NCBI GenBank assembly: GCA_030633365.1 | Contig: DAOVSY010000026.1 | Location: 1 to 14,919 of the forward strand | From: Spirochaetaceae bacterium | Lineage (GTDB): Bacteria > Spirochaetota > Spirochaetia > B11-G9 | DNA: 14,919 bases | Reading direction: 5' to 3' | In this document: in pieces, positions 14,039-14,919 of the stretch | How the letters are laid out: every line of letters starts with the position of its first letter | Numbering within the stretch: position 1 is the first letter of the stretch | Position numbers and translations under genes: made by a program | The notes under the pieces: generated by a model | The model's input: the letters and a program-made list of their open reading frames with translations, nothing else | The model's database searches: none | Told to the model about the DNA's origin: nothing

Positions 14039-14919
14039 TTATATAGTCAGCCTGTTATGATTATGGTTCTTATACATTTGGTCTCTTGTGAATTTAACAT
14101 CATCACTATTAAGATAATCATCGAAACGCATGTATTTATCTATTACACCCTGGGGAGTAAACTCAATAATTCTATTTGCAATAGTATCAATAAACTGATG
14201 ATCATGACTGGTCATTAATAATGATTCAGGATAATCAATAAGTCCATCATTGAGTGCTGTAATAGCTTCAAGGTCAAGATGATTAGTAGGTTCATCAAAT
14301 ACAAGAACATTTGAACCTTCCTGCATTATTTTTGCCATCATACACCGCACTTTTTCTCCACCAGAAAGAACTCTGGCACTTTTAAGTCCATCTTCACCGG
14401 AAAACAACATACGGCCAAGAAAACTTCTAATATATGTTTCATCTGCATCTGCTGAATACTGTCCCAGCCATTCAGTTAGATTGTAATCTGTATCAAAATA
14501 TTTTGTATTTTCTTTTGGATAATAAGAATTTTTTATAGTCACTCCCCATTCATAACTTCCCTTATCCGGTTCTATTTCCCCGGCAAGTATTTGAAAAAGA
14601 GTTGTTTTTGCCAGATGATCAGGCCCCACAAAAGCAATTTTATCACCTTTATTTACTTGGAAAGTAAAATTTCTAAGAACTACTTCTCCATCAATTGAAT
14701 GAGTTATATCATTAATTTCCAGAATATTTTTTCCACATTCCCTTTCAGGTTTAAAGTTGATATAAGGGAAACGCCTTGAACTTGGCTTTATATCATCAAT
14801 AGTAAGTTTTTCTATAAGTTTTTTTCGACTTGTAGCCTGCTTGGATTTAGATGCATTTGCACTAAAACGTTGAATAAATGTTTTAAGTTCTGCAACTTTA
14901 TCTTCCCTTTTCTTTTTAT
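14039..14919 (-). CDS. ABC-F family ATPase (YbiT/YkpA-like), second half only
   Basis: The frame is open from the right edge (first whole codon at 14917) to the TAA at 14039, so the first ABC domain is outside the window. The visible part starts in the interdomain linker, including RFSANASKSKQATSRKK, a hallmark of the YbiT/YkpA group. The second ABC domain has FVGPDHLAKTTLF as Walker A (14611-14635), VLSGGEKVRCMMAKIM as signature, VLVFDEPTNHLDLEAI as Walker B and TSHDHQFI as the H-loop, all readable. The Walker A has Ala where Gly usually precedes Lys; similar AKTTLF forms are, to my recollection, usual in this subfamily. ABC-F proteins act on ribosomes rather than transporting. The frame does not start at GTG 14629: coding continues upstream of it to the edge. 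Confidence 0.92.
   Translation of the reverse strand, partial: KKKREDKVAELKTFIQRFSANASKSKQATSRKKLIEKLTIDDIKPSSRRFPYINFKPERECGKNILEINDITHSIDGEVVLRNFTFQVNKGDKIAFVGPDHLAKTTLFQILAGEIEPDKGSYEWGVTIKNSYYPKENTKYFDTDYNLTEWLGQYSADADETYIRSFLGRMLFSGEDGLKSARVLSGGEKVRCMMAKIMQEGSNVLVFDEPTNHLDLEAITALNDGLIDYPESLLMTSHDHQFIDTIANRIIEFTPQGVIDKYMRFDDYLNSDDVKFTRDQMYKNHNHNRLTI

Noticed and set aside
14039..14629. A short complete ABC protein starting at GTG 14629
   Set aside because: Coding with clear ABC-F linker and beta-strand sequence continues upstream in the same frame to the window edge; the GTG encodes the Val within Walker A.
14597..14635. Unusual Walker A (GPDHLAKTT) of the ABC-F protein as a novelty
   Set aside because: To my recollection, AKTTLF-type P-loops are usual in the YbiT/YkpA subfamily, so this is probably a family trait. 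Signature, Walker B and H-loop are normal.

Overview
The window is AT-rich chromosomal DNA, most likely from a spirochaete (order Spirochaetales, species not determinable). The best taxonomic markers are a P83/100-type protein (10629-12113, minus), a family best known from Borrelia and Treponema, and the general gene style: a cNMP-domain protein with a TPR-like tail, a TPR lipoprotein, a PEGA protein and PQQ-propeller proteins. It reads as a core envelope-biology region. I see no insertion sequence, phage gene, CRISPR array, tRNA or rRNA.

Layout. At the left edge lies the N-terminal part of a minus-strand cNMP-binding-domain protein (1-594) with a near-consensus promoter. Divergent from it is a PHP-family phosphoesterase (742-1563). 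A plus-strand run follows: MlaE permease, MlaF ATPase, MlaD (MCE protein), TPR lipoprotein, four-helix membrane protein, LysM-M23 peptidase and PEGA-domain protein (1659-7521). Most junctions overlap or are very short, so this looks like one operon joining phospholipid transport to peptidoglycan and envelope maintenance. A 155-base gap (7522-7676) holds a candidate promoter, a long inverted repeat and a terminator, possibly a small RNA gene. Next come a class A penicillin-binding protein (7677-10190) and a short ParB-like protein without a DNA-binding domain (10199-10594).

The strand switches at 10594/10629. The minus-strand block is read from right to left: the second half of a YbiT/YkpA-like ABC-F ATPase (14039-14919, cut by the window edge), a secreted PQQ-propeller/helical-repeat protein (12176-13876), then P83/100. 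Two related GTAGAGACG-type hairpins sit at 10581-10606 and 13920-13947 and look like dispersed REP-like elements.

Main points of interest. MlaF keeps its Walker A but lacks the Walker B glutamate (Asn instead) and the H-loop histidine, which is unexpected in a homodimeric transporter ATPase. mlaD and the penicillin-binding protein each have a TTGACA promoter abutting the start codon and no good Shine-Dalgarno, suggesting leaderless transcripts. A shared CTGGTCGCC motif lies just after the predicted transcription starts of mlaE and the P83/100 gene. The ParB-like stop codon lies inside a REP-like hairpin.
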